DNA of 32,378 nt from Alphaproteobacteria bacterium (GTDB lineage Bacteria; Pseudomonadota; Alphaproteobacteria; Rhodospirillales; Rhodospirillaceae), in NCBI GenBank assembly GCA_030604885.1, contig JAUVUZ010000029.1:1-32378 (forward strand), written 5' to 3'. A program made the position numbers and the translations under genes. This document shows, one piece after another, positions 9,294 through 16,663 of this stretch. Every line of letters starts with the position of its first letter. The stretch's first letter is position 1. Under the pieces are notes generated by a model. That model ran no database searches, was not told the origin of the DNA, and saw only the letters and a program-made list of their open reading frames with translations.

Positions 9294-9432
9294 AAGGCCA
9301 GGGCGCTGCCCTGGACCCGCCAAGGGCCGAAGGCCCTTGGATCCCGTGCGTTGGGACTTCCGCGAAGCGGGATCGACCCGTCGCGCTCCGCGCAAAACGA
9401 ACGAGGGGCGCGGGGAGACCGAGTCTCCCCGC
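9294..9432 (+). repeat. Palindromic mosaic repeat, copy A2
   Basis: Second copy in the same orientation as A1. Outer hairpin 9298-9314 (loop GCT), second hairpin 9320-9340 (9 bp, loop GAA), core hairpin CCGC-GAA-GCGG near 9360, and a terminal 10-bp hairpin 9410-9432 (GCGGGGAGAC, loop CGA, GTCTCCCCGC). The terminal hairpin is followed by AGGGTTTTCTC and may double as a terminator for rsmA; it also lies just past the convergent gmk stop. Between A1 and A2 (9236-9293) I see no gene or motif. Confidence 0.8.
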
Positions 9433-9444
9433 AGGGTTTTCTCT

Positions 9445-10128
9445 TTACCCCTGCGCTTCCGGCATCTGCGCGCGGAGCGCGGCGATGAAGTCGGACATGC
9501 CGGTGAGGCGGGCGCGGCGTTGGCGTTCGGCGTGGAGGATGGTGAGCACCTGGCGGGTGGAGGCGGCGGCATCGCGGTTGATGACGATGTAGTCGTACTC
9601 GATCCAGTGGCTCATTTCGTCGGCGGCCTTGGCCATGCGGCCGCGCACCACCTCGTCGCTGTCCTGGGCGCGGCCGCGCAGGCGGCGTTCGAGTTCGGCG
9701 ATCGAGGGCGGCAGGACGAACACCCGCACCAGGTCGTCGCGCATCCGCTCGGCGAGTTGCTGAGCGCCCTGCCAGTCGATGTCGAACAACACGTCGCGGC
9801 CCTGCGCGAGCCAGTCCTCCACCGGCTGCCGGGGCGTGCCGTAGTGGTTGCCGAAGACGAACGCGTGTTCGAGCAGGTCGCCGCCCGCGGCCATGGCGTC
9901 GAAGCGGGTCTTGTCGATGAAGTGGTAGTCGCGGCCTTCCACCTCGCCCGGGCGCTGGGGCCGGGTGGTGACCGAGATCGACGCGGCGATCAGCGGGTCG
10001 GCGGCGAGGAGGTTGCGGGCGATGGTGGTCTTGCCCGCGCCCGAGGGCGAGGAGAGCACCAGCAGCAGGCCGCGGCGGCTGACCAGCGAGGCGGGCGGCA
10101 CCGCCGCGGTGGGGGAGATCGACGACAT
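9445..10128 (-). CDS. gmk: Guanylate kinase
   Basis: A 227-residue cytoplasmic kinase that converts GMP to GDP with ATP. The P-loop SSPSGAGKTT is at residues 26-35, followed by the GMP-binding segment SVTTRPQRPGEVEGRDYHF and FGNHYGTPR, and the core strand DVLFDIDWQGAQQL. The C-terminal lid region contains IVINRD. The chosen ATG (MSSISPTAAVP) lies 11 nt after the yicC stop, leaving a slightly longer N-terminal tail than E. coli Gmk, and no better start exists before the P-loop. yicC-gmk adjacency is widely conserved. Its end faces rsmA across the A1/A2 repeats. Confidence 0.95.
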   Translation of the reverse strand: MSSISPTAAVPPASLVSRRGLLLVLSSPSGAGKTTIARNLLAADPLIAASISVTTRPQRPGEVEGRDYHFIDKTRFDAMAAGGDLLEHAFVFGNHYGTPRQPVEDWLAQGRDVLFDIDWQGAQQLAERMRDDLVRVFVLPPSIAELERRLRGRAQDSDEVVRGRMAKAADEMSHWIEYDYIVINRDAAASTRQVLTILHAERQRRARLTGMSDFIAALRAQMPEAQG

Positions 10129-10139
10129 GGGATCGGGCC

Positions 10140-11045
10140 TTATTCGATGTTCTGGATCTGCTCGCGCAGACGGTCGATGACGGTTTTCAGCTCCAGGCCG
10201 ACGGCGGTGAGCGCCGCGTCGGACGACTTGGAGCAGAGGGTGTTGGCCTCGCGGTTGAATTCCTGGCAGAGGAAGTCGAACTTGCGGCCGATGCCGGTGG
10301 CCTCCGCCAGCAGGGCGCGGGCGGCGACGATGTGGCTGGCGAGTCGGTCCAGCTCCTCGCGGATGTCGAAGCGGGTCACCAGCAGCGCCAGCTCCTGGGC
10401 GACGCGCTCTTCCGGCAAGGTGGTGGTGTCGAGAAGCTCGGCGACCTGGCGGGCGAGGCGGTCCTTGCGCGCCTCGGGCCGGGCGGCCTCGGTGGCCTCG
10501 GCGGCGGCGACGAGGCGGGCGACCGCGTCGATGTGCTCGGCCACCACCGCGCCGATGCGGGCGCCCTCGTCGGCGCGGGCGGCGGCGAGGGCGGCGGCGG
10601 CGCGGTCGAAATCGGCCAGCAGGCGGGCGTGGAGCGCGGCCTCGGCGCCCTCTTCCGGCGGCGCCTCGGCGGTGTCGATCACGCCCTTGACCTGGAGCAG
10701 GCCGTCGAAGGCGGGCGGCGCCACCGCGCCGGGGTGGCGGGCGCGGACGTCCTCGGCGGCGGCGATCAGGGTTTCGAGCCACGCCCGGTTGATGGCGAGG
10801 CCCTGGGCGGCGGCGGGGCGCGAGAGGGTGAGCGAAACGCTCACCGAGCCGCGCTGGACGCTTTGGGCGAGCCGGTCGCGCACCGGCTTTTCCAGCGGTT
10901 CGCAGCCGGGCGGCAGGCGCAGGCGGGCGTCGAGGCTCTTGCCGTTGACGCTGCGCAGGTCCCACACCCAGGCGGTGCCGTCGTCGGCGCGGCCCTCGAC
11001 CCGGGCGTACCCGGTCATGCTCACAAGCCCTTTGATCTCGGCCAT
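10140..11045 (-). CDS. yicC: YicC/YloC-family endoribonuclease
   Basis: A 301-residue cytoplasmic protein of the YicC/YloC family. Family signatures are the N-terminal SMTGYARVEG (9-18), the segment DLRSVNGKSLDARLRLP (29-45) and the C-terminal GRKFDFLCQEFNREANTLCSKS followed by IDRLREQIQNIE. E. coli YicC has been described as an endoribonuclease affecting small-RNA stability, and B. subtilis YloC has related activity. The role here is inferred from family membership. It is the first gene of a two-gene operon with gmk, preceded by a good promoter candidate on the minus strand. Confidence 0.9.
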   Translation of the reverse strand: MAEIKGLVSMTGYARVEGRADDGTAWVWDLRSVNGKSLDARLRLPPGCEPLEKPVRDRLAQSVQRGSVSVSLTLSRPAAAQGLAINRAWLETLIAAAEDVRARHPGAVAPPAFDGLLQVKGVIDTAEAPPEEGAEAALHARLLADFDRAAAALAAARADEGARIGAVVAEHIDAVARLVAAAEATEAARPEARKDRLARQVAELLDTTTLPEERVAQELALLVTRFDIREELDRLASHIVAARALLAEATGIGRKFDFLCQEFNREANTLCSKSSDAALTAVGLELKTVIDRLREQIQNIE

Positions 11046-11079
11046 CGGTCCCCCTGGTTTGCCGCAAGCGTCCGCGCGA

Positions 11080-11109
11080 TTTATAACCAGGAAGCGCCTT
11101 GTCTGTCAC
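11080..11109 (-). promoter_or_regulatory. Candidate sigma-70 type promoter for yicC-gmk
   Basis: Read on the minus strand, GTGACA (11109-11104) and TATAAA (11085-11080) are separated by 18 nt, five of six and five of six matches to the housekeeping consensus. Transcription would start near 11073, leaving a leader of about 28 nt before the yicC ATG (11045), with a GGGGG tract near the start codon. It lies in the gap shared with the divergent SDR gene. Confidence 0.5.
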
Positions 11110-11132
11110 GCCATACGGAGAGCGGAACCGCC

Positions 11133-11897
11133 ATGCCTGAGACGATCGTCATCACCGGAGCCTCGGGCGGCATCGGCCGCGCGCTGGCGGTGGAATACGC
11201 CCGCCCCGGCGCCACCCTGCACCTGTTCGGGCGCGACGCCGAACGCCTCGCCGCCACCGCCGCCGCGGTGACGGCGCGGGGCGGCCAAGCGGCGGTCCAC
11301 GCCGCCGACGTGTGCGACCTAGCGGCGATGGAGGCGGCGCTCGCCGCCATCGACGCCGCCACCCCGGTGGACCTGCTGGTGGCCAACGCCGGCATCTCGG
11401 CGGGCACGCGCGGCGGCGGCGAGAGCGACGAGCAGACCCGCGCGGTGTTCGCGGTGAACCTGGACGGCGTGCTCAACACCGTGCTGCCGCTGCTGCGGCG
11501 GATGCGGGCGCGCGGGCGCGGGCAGATCGCCATCGTCAGTTCGGTGGCGGGATTCCGGGGGCTGGCGGGGGCGCCCGCCTACTGCGCCTCGAAGGCGGCG
11601 GTGCGCGCCTGGGGCGAGGGCCTGCGCGGCGAGGCGGCGGCCGACGGCGTCGCCGTCAACGTCGTCTGCCCCGGCTTCGTCGAGACCGCGATGACCGGCG
11701 CCAACGGCTTCCCCATGCCGTTCCTGATGCAACCGGACCGCGCCGCCCGCATTATCCGCAAGGGCTTGGCGCGCAACCGCGGCCGCATCGTCTTCCCCTG
11801 GCAGATGGCGATCGTCGGCTGGTTCCTGCGCGCCCTGCCCGACGCGCTGCTCGACCGCTTCGGCCGTCGGCTGCCGAGAAAACCTCCGCAAACCTGA
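11133..11897 (+). CDS. Short-chain dehydrogenase/reductase
   Basis: A 254-residue classical SDR. The NAD(P)-binding motif TGASGGIG is at residues 8-15, VANAG at 83-87 is the NNAG equivalent, and the catalytic set Ser137 (IVSSVAG), Tyr150 and Lys154 (YCASK) is intact. After the Rossmann domain, the C-terminus (IVFPWQMAIVGWFLRALPDALLDRF) is hydrophobic and amphipathic and may lie on the membrane, as in several SDRs acting on lipids. The substrate is unknown. It is divergent from yicC and is followed 15 nt later by an MFS transporter, so the two may be co-transcribed. Confidence 0.85.
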   Translation: MPETIVITGASGGIGRALAVEYARPGATLHLFGRDAERLAATAAAVTARGGQAAVHAADVCDLAAMEAALAAIDAATPVDLLVANAGISAGTRGGGESDEQTRAVFAVNLDGVLNTVLPLLRRMRARGRGQIAIVSSVAGFRGLAGAPAYCASKAAVRAWGEGLRGEAAADGVAVNVVCPGFVETAMTGANGFPMPFLMQPDRAARIIRKGLARNRGRIVFPWQMAIVGWFLRALPDALLDRFGRRLPRKPPQT

Positions 11898-11912
11898 CCG
11901 GAAGGCCCGCCG

Positions 11913-13190
11913 ATGTTCCGATCGATCAAGAACGACTGGGCGCTGTTCGCCGGAATCCTGATGCTGGTGACGGCGGCGAGCCTGCTCACCACCCTGCTCA
12001 CCATTCGCGGCGCGGGACTCGGCTTTTCCACCGCGCAGATCGGCCTGATCCAAGCGGCGTGCCCGCTGGGGGCGCTGCTGGGGTCGGTGTACGCGCCCGG
12101 GCTGGTGGGGCGGGTGGGCCACGTGCGGTCGTTCGGGGCGCTCGCCTCGGTGTGCTCGGCGGCGGCGGTGGTGCACCTGATGACCGACGATCCGTGGGTG
12201 TGGGGCGGCATGCGGTTCGTCGCCGGGCTGTGCTTCCCCGGCATGTTCGTGATCGCCGAGAGCTGGCTCAACGCCAAGGCCACCAACGCCTCGCGCGCCG
12301 GGCTGCTGGCGATCTACTTCGTCTCCACCACCTCGGGCAACGCGGCGGGACCATATCTGGCGGGCCTGCCGGACGCGGACGGCGGCCGCCTGTTCGGGCT
12401 CGCCTCGATCCTGATTTCGCTGTGCCTGGTGCCGCTGCTGATTTCCCGCAATCCGGCGCCCGAGATCGTCGGCGCCGAACGCATGCCGATCGCCAAGTTC
12501 CTCAAGATCACGCCGATGGCGGTGGTGGGAGTGCTGCTGGCGGGGGCGATCGCCTCCACCTTCCAGGTGGCGCTGCCGCTCTACGGCCTGCGCCTCGGCC
12601 TCTCCACCGCCGACGCCACCGAGCTTCTGGTGATCGCCGCCGTCGCCAGCGCGCTGGCGCAATTCCCGATCGCCTGGGCGTCGGACCGCACCGACCGCCG
12701 CCTGGTGATCGCGGTGGCGGCGGCGGCGGGCGCGTGCGTCTGCCTGCTCACCGCCACCGGGCTGTTCTCCGGCGTGTGGGTGCGCGCGGGCGTGGCGCTC
12801 GCCGCCGCCGCGTTCCTGCCGATGTATTCGCTGTGCGCCGCCCATGCCAACGACCAGCTCACCCCCGGCCAGATGGTCGCGGCCTCGGGCACGCTGGTGT
12901 TCACCTACAACCTCGGCGTGGTGGGCGGCAGCTTTTCCGGTCCGTCGATGATCGGCGTGCTCGGCCCGAGCGGCTTCATGCTGCTGCTGGCGACGCTCTC
13001 GGCGCTGATGACGGCGCTCGCCGTGGTCCGCCGCCGCACCACCGCCGCGCCGGTGGACACCGGCCGCGCCCACCCGCTGCACCCGGGCGCCCAGGCCAGC
13101 GTGATGATGGGCGAGGCGGCCGCCGAGGCCGCCGCCGTGGCGGCGCCCGAGCCGGAACCGGAAGCCGAACCGGAGGGCGCGCCGGTTTAG
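11913..13190 (+). CDS. MFS transporter (YcaD-like)
   Basis: A 425-residue inner-membrane protein with about 12 predicted transmembrane helices in two halves, separated by a cytoplasmic loop around ERMPIAKFLKITP (about residues 190-203). The stretch FVAGLCFPGMFVIAESWLNAKATNASRAGLLAIY matches the YcaD-like branch of the major facilitator superfamily. The cytoplasmic C-terminal tail is unusual: alanine-rich, then a run of PEPEPEAEPEG. The cargo cannot be deduced. The gene ends by sharing its stop codon region with the convergent dehydrogenase (TTAG at 13187-13190). Confidence 0.85.
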   Translation: MFRSIKNDWALFAGILMLVTAASLLTTLLTIRGAGLGFSTAQIGLIQAACPLGALLGSVYAPGLVGRVGHVRSFGALASVCSAAAVVHLMTDDPWVWGGMRFVAGLCFPGMFVIAESWLNAKATNASRAGLLAIYFVSTTSGNAAGPYLAGLPDADGGRLFGLASILISLCLVPLLISRNPAPEIVGAERMPIAKFLKITPMAVVGVLLAGAIASTFQVALPLYGLRLGLSTADATELLVIAAVASALAQFPIAWASDRTDRRLVIAVAAAAGACVCLLTATGLFSGVWVRAGVALAAAAFLPMYSLCAAHANDQLTPGQMVAASGTLVFTYNLGVVGGSFSGPSMIGVLGPSGFMLLLATLSALMTALAVVRRRTTAAPVDTGRAHPLHPGAQASVMMGEAAAEAAAVAAPEPEPEAEPEGAPV

Positions 13191-14044
13191 GGTTTCCTCA
13201 AGGACTGGAGCACGGCGATGACGTCGAGGTCGCCGAAGCCGTCCTTGATCGCGAGGTCGTAGCTGCCGCGCGCCACCTCCGCCGCCGGGATGGTGGCGCC
13301 GACTTCGGCGGCGGCGTCGGAGACCAGGCGCAGGTCCTTGGCCATGTGCTTCAAGGGGAAGGCGGCGGCGAAATCGCCCGAGCGGATCGCCGCCAGCTTG
13401 GCCGCCACCACCGGCGAGGCGAGCGGCGTGTCGCCGAGGGCGTCGAGCAGGGTGGCCGCGTCGAGGCCGCAGCTTTCGCCGAACGCCACCGCCTCGGCGA
13501 GGCCCTGCATCACCACCCCCAGCATCAGGTTGACGGCGAGCTTGGCGCGCGCCCCCTGCCCCGGCCCGCCGAAATGGACGGTGCGCTTGCCGAGCGCGTC
13601 GAACATCGGCCGGGCGTGGGCGAGGGCGGCGGCGGTGCCGCCCGCGAGGATCACCAGGGAGGCGTCGGTGGCCTGGCGCACCGAGCCGGAGACCGGCGCG
13701 TCGACGGCGTCGACGCCCCGCTTCGCCAGCCGCGCCGCCACCGACTCCGCAAGCTTGGGCGACACCGTGCCCATGGTCGCCAACACCTGCCCGGGCGCGA
13801 GGGTCGCGGCGACGCCGCCCGCGCCGAACAGCACCGCCTCCAGCGCCGCGTCGTCGGACAGCATGGTGACGACGAGGTCGGCGCCCGCCGTCGCCTCCGC
13901 CGCCGTGGCGGCGACGCGGGCGCCGGGCACCTCGCGCGGCGTACGGTTGAAGACCGCGACGGGGAACCCGGCCCGAGCGAGGTTGGCCGCCATCGGCGCG
14001 CCCATGTGGCCGAGGCCGATCCAGCCGATTGTCGGAAGCGTCAT
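13187..14044 (-). CDS. NAD(P)-dependent dehydrogenase of the 3-hydroxyisobutyrate dehydrogenase family
   Basis: A 285-residue beta-hydroxyacid dehydrogenase. It has the N-terminal Rossmann motif IGWIGLGHMGAPMA (6-19), the substrate-binding DAPVSGS (115-121), and the presumed catalytic Lys168 in GARAKLAVN. A C-terminal helical domain of the usual length follows. The enzyme could act on 3-hydroxyisobutyrate, tartronate semialdehyde, glyoxylate/succinate semialdehyde or similar; the sequence alone does not decide. The ATG at 14044 was chosen because the conserved fold begins four residues later; an upstream ATG at 14101 would add 19 unlikely residues. It is divergent from the ankyrin-like gene. 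Confidence 0.85.
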   Translation of the reverse strand: MTLPTIGWIGLGHMGAPMAANLARAGFPVAVFNRTPREVPGARVAATAAEATAGADLVVTMLSDDAALEAVLFGAGGVAATLAPGQVLATMGTVSPKLAESVAARLAKRGVDAVDAPVSGSVRQATDASLVILAGGTAAALAHARPMFDALGKRTVHFGGPGQGARAKLAVNLMLGVVMQGLAEAVAFGESCGLDAATLLDALGDTPLASPVVAAKLAAIRSGDFAAAFPLKHMAKDLRLVSDAAAEVGATIPAAEVARGSYDLAIKDGFGDLDVIAVLQSLRKP

Positions 14045-14131
14045 CGCGCCCTCCCTTGCGAAGCCTGCACGCACGATAAGCCCGCCGACCCGCCCCGGCA
14101 ACCCGGCGGGCGCGGTTTTCCCGCCGCCAAA

Positions 14132-14145
14132 GTGAGCGCGCTCAC
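14132..14145. promoter_or_regulatory. Perfect 14-bp palindrome, candidate operator
   Basis: GTGAGCGCGCTCAC reads identically on both strands. It lies in the 165-nt divergent gap between the dehydrogenase (start 14044) and the ankyrin-like gene (start 14210), where a dimeric repressor or activator could control both. It resembles operator half-sites of several helix-turn-helix families, but no regulator gene is adjacent, so the binding protein is unknown. Confidence 0.4.
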
Positions 14146-14209
14146 GGCGCGCCGCCCCCGGCTCGCGCTACCACTGGAGCCGAGGCCCAGCAGAGGAGAT
14201 CCCCGAGGG

Positions 14210-15661
14210 ATGAAGACGGTTGCGGACATCCACGCCGACATCAAGCGTCGGCTGGCGAAATACCCCGGACAATTCAGCCACTTCTTCCTGCAATGGATCA
14301 AGTTCGAGAACAATTCGGACGCGATTTTCGCGGCGCGCGGCGAGCGGGGGGAAACCTATCTGCAGTTCCGCCTCGCCCTCGACCACGTGGAAGCCGCCGC
14401 GGCGATTTTCGAAACCGTGATCGCCCTGTGGCGCGAGCGCGGCCAGGAGAGCCGGGTGTTCGCCTTCCTCACCGCCGAGGACCGCGACGGCAACGGCATC
14501 TGGCACGACCTCGCGGGCACCCTGCGGGAGCACGAGGGCCTCGCCACCCTGCGCATCGCCCGCACCCTGTTGACCATGGACATCGACTTTTCCCGCCGCA
14601 ACCGGCTGGGCCAGTCGCCGCTGTCGAAAATGCTGCTGCCGGAGCCGCGCTGGCAATCCCTCAACGCGCTGATCCAGGCCAAGCACCTCACCATCGAGAA
14701 CATCGAGACCGCGATCTCGGAGCAATCCAAGGACGACGCCCGGCGCAACCAGCTGATGTCGCGCCTGTTCGCCTCCGACATCGAGGAGAACCGGGGCATG
14801 CTCACCCAGCACGTGCTGCACCAGGCGGTGCAGCCGCAGGCGGACGGCGCCCTGCGCGCCGCCACCTGCCGCCTGTTCTTCGACTACACCGACGAGCAGA
14901 CCTGCGCCCCCGCGTTCTTCAAGCTGATCGGCATCTCGAACCACGCGATGTTCGACGACCTGATCCGCCTGTTGATCCAGAACACCATGGAGACGGTCAA
15001 CCAGACCGGCGTCTCCGACGTCACCACCCGCAAGGCCTACGCCCAGCTCGCGCTGTCGCGCCGCCTGCTGGTGCGCGACCGCACCGGCGAGGGCGCGCTG
15101 TTCAAGGCGCTGGCGGCGGGCAAGCTCACCCACCTCGCCAAGATCTCGAGCCTGCTGCGCAACGACGACCTCGCCTACAACGCGATGGTGCGCGGCGAAA
15201 CCGTGCGCAAGCCGGTGGCGATCGACAAGACCTCCCTCGCCCCCACCAACCCGCTGCTGTCGCTGCTGCTGCAGCCCGACATGGACGGCAACACCGTGTT
15301 CCACTGGGCGGTGGCGCGCAGCGATTTGCAGGCGCTCAAGCGGCTGTTCGCCGGGCTGGCCTCCAACGACCTGTTCGCGGTGATCGCGGCGCTGCCCAAC
15401 GCGGTGGGGCTGACCCTGCTGCAGATGGTGCGGGAGCCGGAGGCGGCGGCGCGGCGGGTGCTGCAAGGCTTCGCCGACCCGGAACGGGCGCAGGCGTTCG
15501 CGCAAGGGATCGCGGCGGTGGACGGCGACGTGCGGGACTTCCTGGTGGCGCGGGCGGAGGAAGTGCTGGACCTCGCCAAGTCGGTGGGGCGCAGCGGACC
15601 CCTGCCGCCCTCGTTCCGCCTGCCGCAGCAGACCCGGGGCGCGAAACCGGCGACCGCTTAA
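14210..15661 (+). CDS. Ankyrin-repeat-like protein of unknown function
   Basis: A 483-residue protein I do not recognise. It lacks a signal peptide and membrane helices, so it is probably cytoplasmic. Five or so short segments resemble degenerate ankyrin repeats: DRDGNGIWHDLAG (91-103), NRLGQSPLSKMLL (131-143), DRTGEGALFKALAAG (290-304) followed by LTHLAKISSLL, DMDGNTVFHWAVARSD (357-372) followed by LQALKRLFAGL, and VGLTLLQMVREP (399-410). The N-terminal part (1-90) is helical with aromatic residues (FSHFFLQWIKFENN). The C-terminal 25 residues are Pro/Gly/basic and likely disordered. The ATG has a good GAGGAGA-type ribosome binding site nearby. Its stop overlaps the mltG stop (TTAA). Ankyrin folds usually bind proteins; the partner is unknown. 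Confidence 0.75.
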   Translation: MKTVADIHADIKRRLAKYPGQFSHFFLQWIKFENNSDAIFAARGERGETYLQFRLALDHVEAAAAIFETVIALWRERGQESRVFAFLTAEDRDGNGIWHDLAGTLREHEGLATLRIARTLLTMDIDFSRRNRLGQSPLSKMLLPEPRWQSLNALIQAKHLTIENIETAISEQSKDDARRNQLMSRLFASDIEENRGMLTQHVLHQAVQPQADGALRAATCRLFFDYTDEQTCAPAFFKLIGISNHAMFDDLIRLLIQNTMETVNQTGVSDVTTRKAYAQLALSRRLLVRDRTGEGALFKALAAGKLTHLAKISSLLRNDDLAYNAMVRGETVRKPVAIDKTSLAPTNPLLSLLLQPDMDGNTVFHWAVARSDLQALKRLFAGLASNDLFAVIAALPNAVGLTLLQMVREPEAAARRVLQGFADPERAQAFAQGIAAVDGDVRDFLVARAEEVLDLAKSVGRSGPLPPSFRLPQQTRGAKPATA

Positions 15662-16659
15662 GGGACGGCGCGGGTGCGGGCGCGCTCGACGGCGCGCCAC
15701 TTGGCGACGTTGCGGTTGTGCTCGTCGAGGGTGCGGGCGAAGACGTGGCCGCCGCTGCCGTCGGCGACGAAGTAGAGGTCGCGGGTGTCGGCGGGGGCGA
15801 GGGTCGCCTGCAGCGCGGCGCGGCCGGGCAGCGCGATCGGCCCCGGCGGCAGGCCCGCGATCTCGTAGGTGTTGTAGGGGTGCGCGGTCTCCAGGTCCTT
15901 GCGGGTGAGGCCGCGGTCCAGCACCCCGGCGCCGTCGGACAGGCCGTAGATCACCGTCGGGTCCGATTGCAGCTTCATGCCGAGGCGCAGGCGGTTGACG
16001 AACACCGCCGCCACCCGCGGCCGCTCCTCCGCCACGCCGGTCTCGCGCTCGACGATCGAGGCGAGGACGAGGGCCTCCTCCGGCGACTTCAGCGGCAGTC
16101 CATCGGCGCGCGCCGCCCAGGCGTCCGCCAGGGCCTTGTCCATCGCGCCCCGCATCCGCGCCACCAACTGGGCGCGGGTGTCGCCGCGCACGTAGGCGTA
16201 GGTTTCCGGCAGCAGCGAGCCTTCCGGCACGGTGTCCGGGGCGGCGCCCTCCAGCGCCGGGGCGGCGGCCACCGCCGCCAGCGCCTGCTTCGCCGTCCAC
16301 CCCTCGGGGACGGTGAGGAAATGCTGCACCACCTTGCCGGAGACCAAAATCGCCATCGCCTCGGCCATCGAGGCGCCGGGGGGGAAGGCGTATTCCCCCG
16401 CCTTGAGCCGCGCCCCGGTGAGCCGCGCGGCGACGCGGAACACCAGCGGGTCGGAGATCGCCCCGGCGTCGGCGAGAATCCGGGCGATGCGCTCGGTTCC
16501 GGCGCCCTTGGGCACCACCGCCACCACCTCGGACGACGAAGGGCCGGGGGCGAAGAACGCCTCCCGGCCCTTGACGTAGAGCATCGCCCCCGCCGCCACG
16601 GCGAGCGCGAGCAGGGCGACGATGGCAACGCCTGCGCGGCGCAACGTCGCCCTGGCCAA
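15658..16659 (-). CDS. mltG: Endolytic transglycosylase MltG
   Basis: A 333-residue single-pass inner-membrane enzyme that cleaves nascent peptidoglycan strands, proposed to terminate glycan elongation. A transmembrane helix lies at about residues 10-28 (VAIVALLALAVAAGAMLYV). The YceG domain follows, with LKAGEYAFPPGASM (85-98), EGSLLPETYAY (146-156) and the catalytic Glu204 in ASIVERETG. Further family motifs are NRLRLGMKLQSDPTVIYG and LPPGPIALPGRAAL near the C-terminus. It lies 4 nt after fabF on the same strand, the usual fabF-mltG arrangement, tying wall growth to fatty-acid synthesis genes. Confidence 0.95.
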   Translation of the reverse strand: MARATLRRAGVAIVALLALAVAAGAMLYVKGREAFFAPGPSSSEVVAVVPKGAGTERIARILADAGAISDPLVFRVAARLTGARLKAGEYAFPPGASMAEAMAILVSGKVVQHFLTVPEGWTAKQALAAVAAAPALEGAAPDTVPEGSLLPETYAYVRGDTRAQLVARMRGAMDKALADAWAARADGLPLKSPEEALVLASIVERETGVAEERPRVAAVFVNRLRLGMKLQSDPTVIYGLSDGAGVLDRGLTRKDLETAHPYNTYEIAGLPPGPIALPGRAALQATLAPADTRDLYFVADGSGGHVFARTLDEHNRNVAKWRAVERARTRAVP

Positions 16660-16663
16660 AGCT

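Noticed and set aside
9337-11271. Long plus-strand frame across the A2 repeat and gmk-yicC
   Set aside because: It is antisense to two well-recognised genes and starts inside the repeat; no domain is visible.
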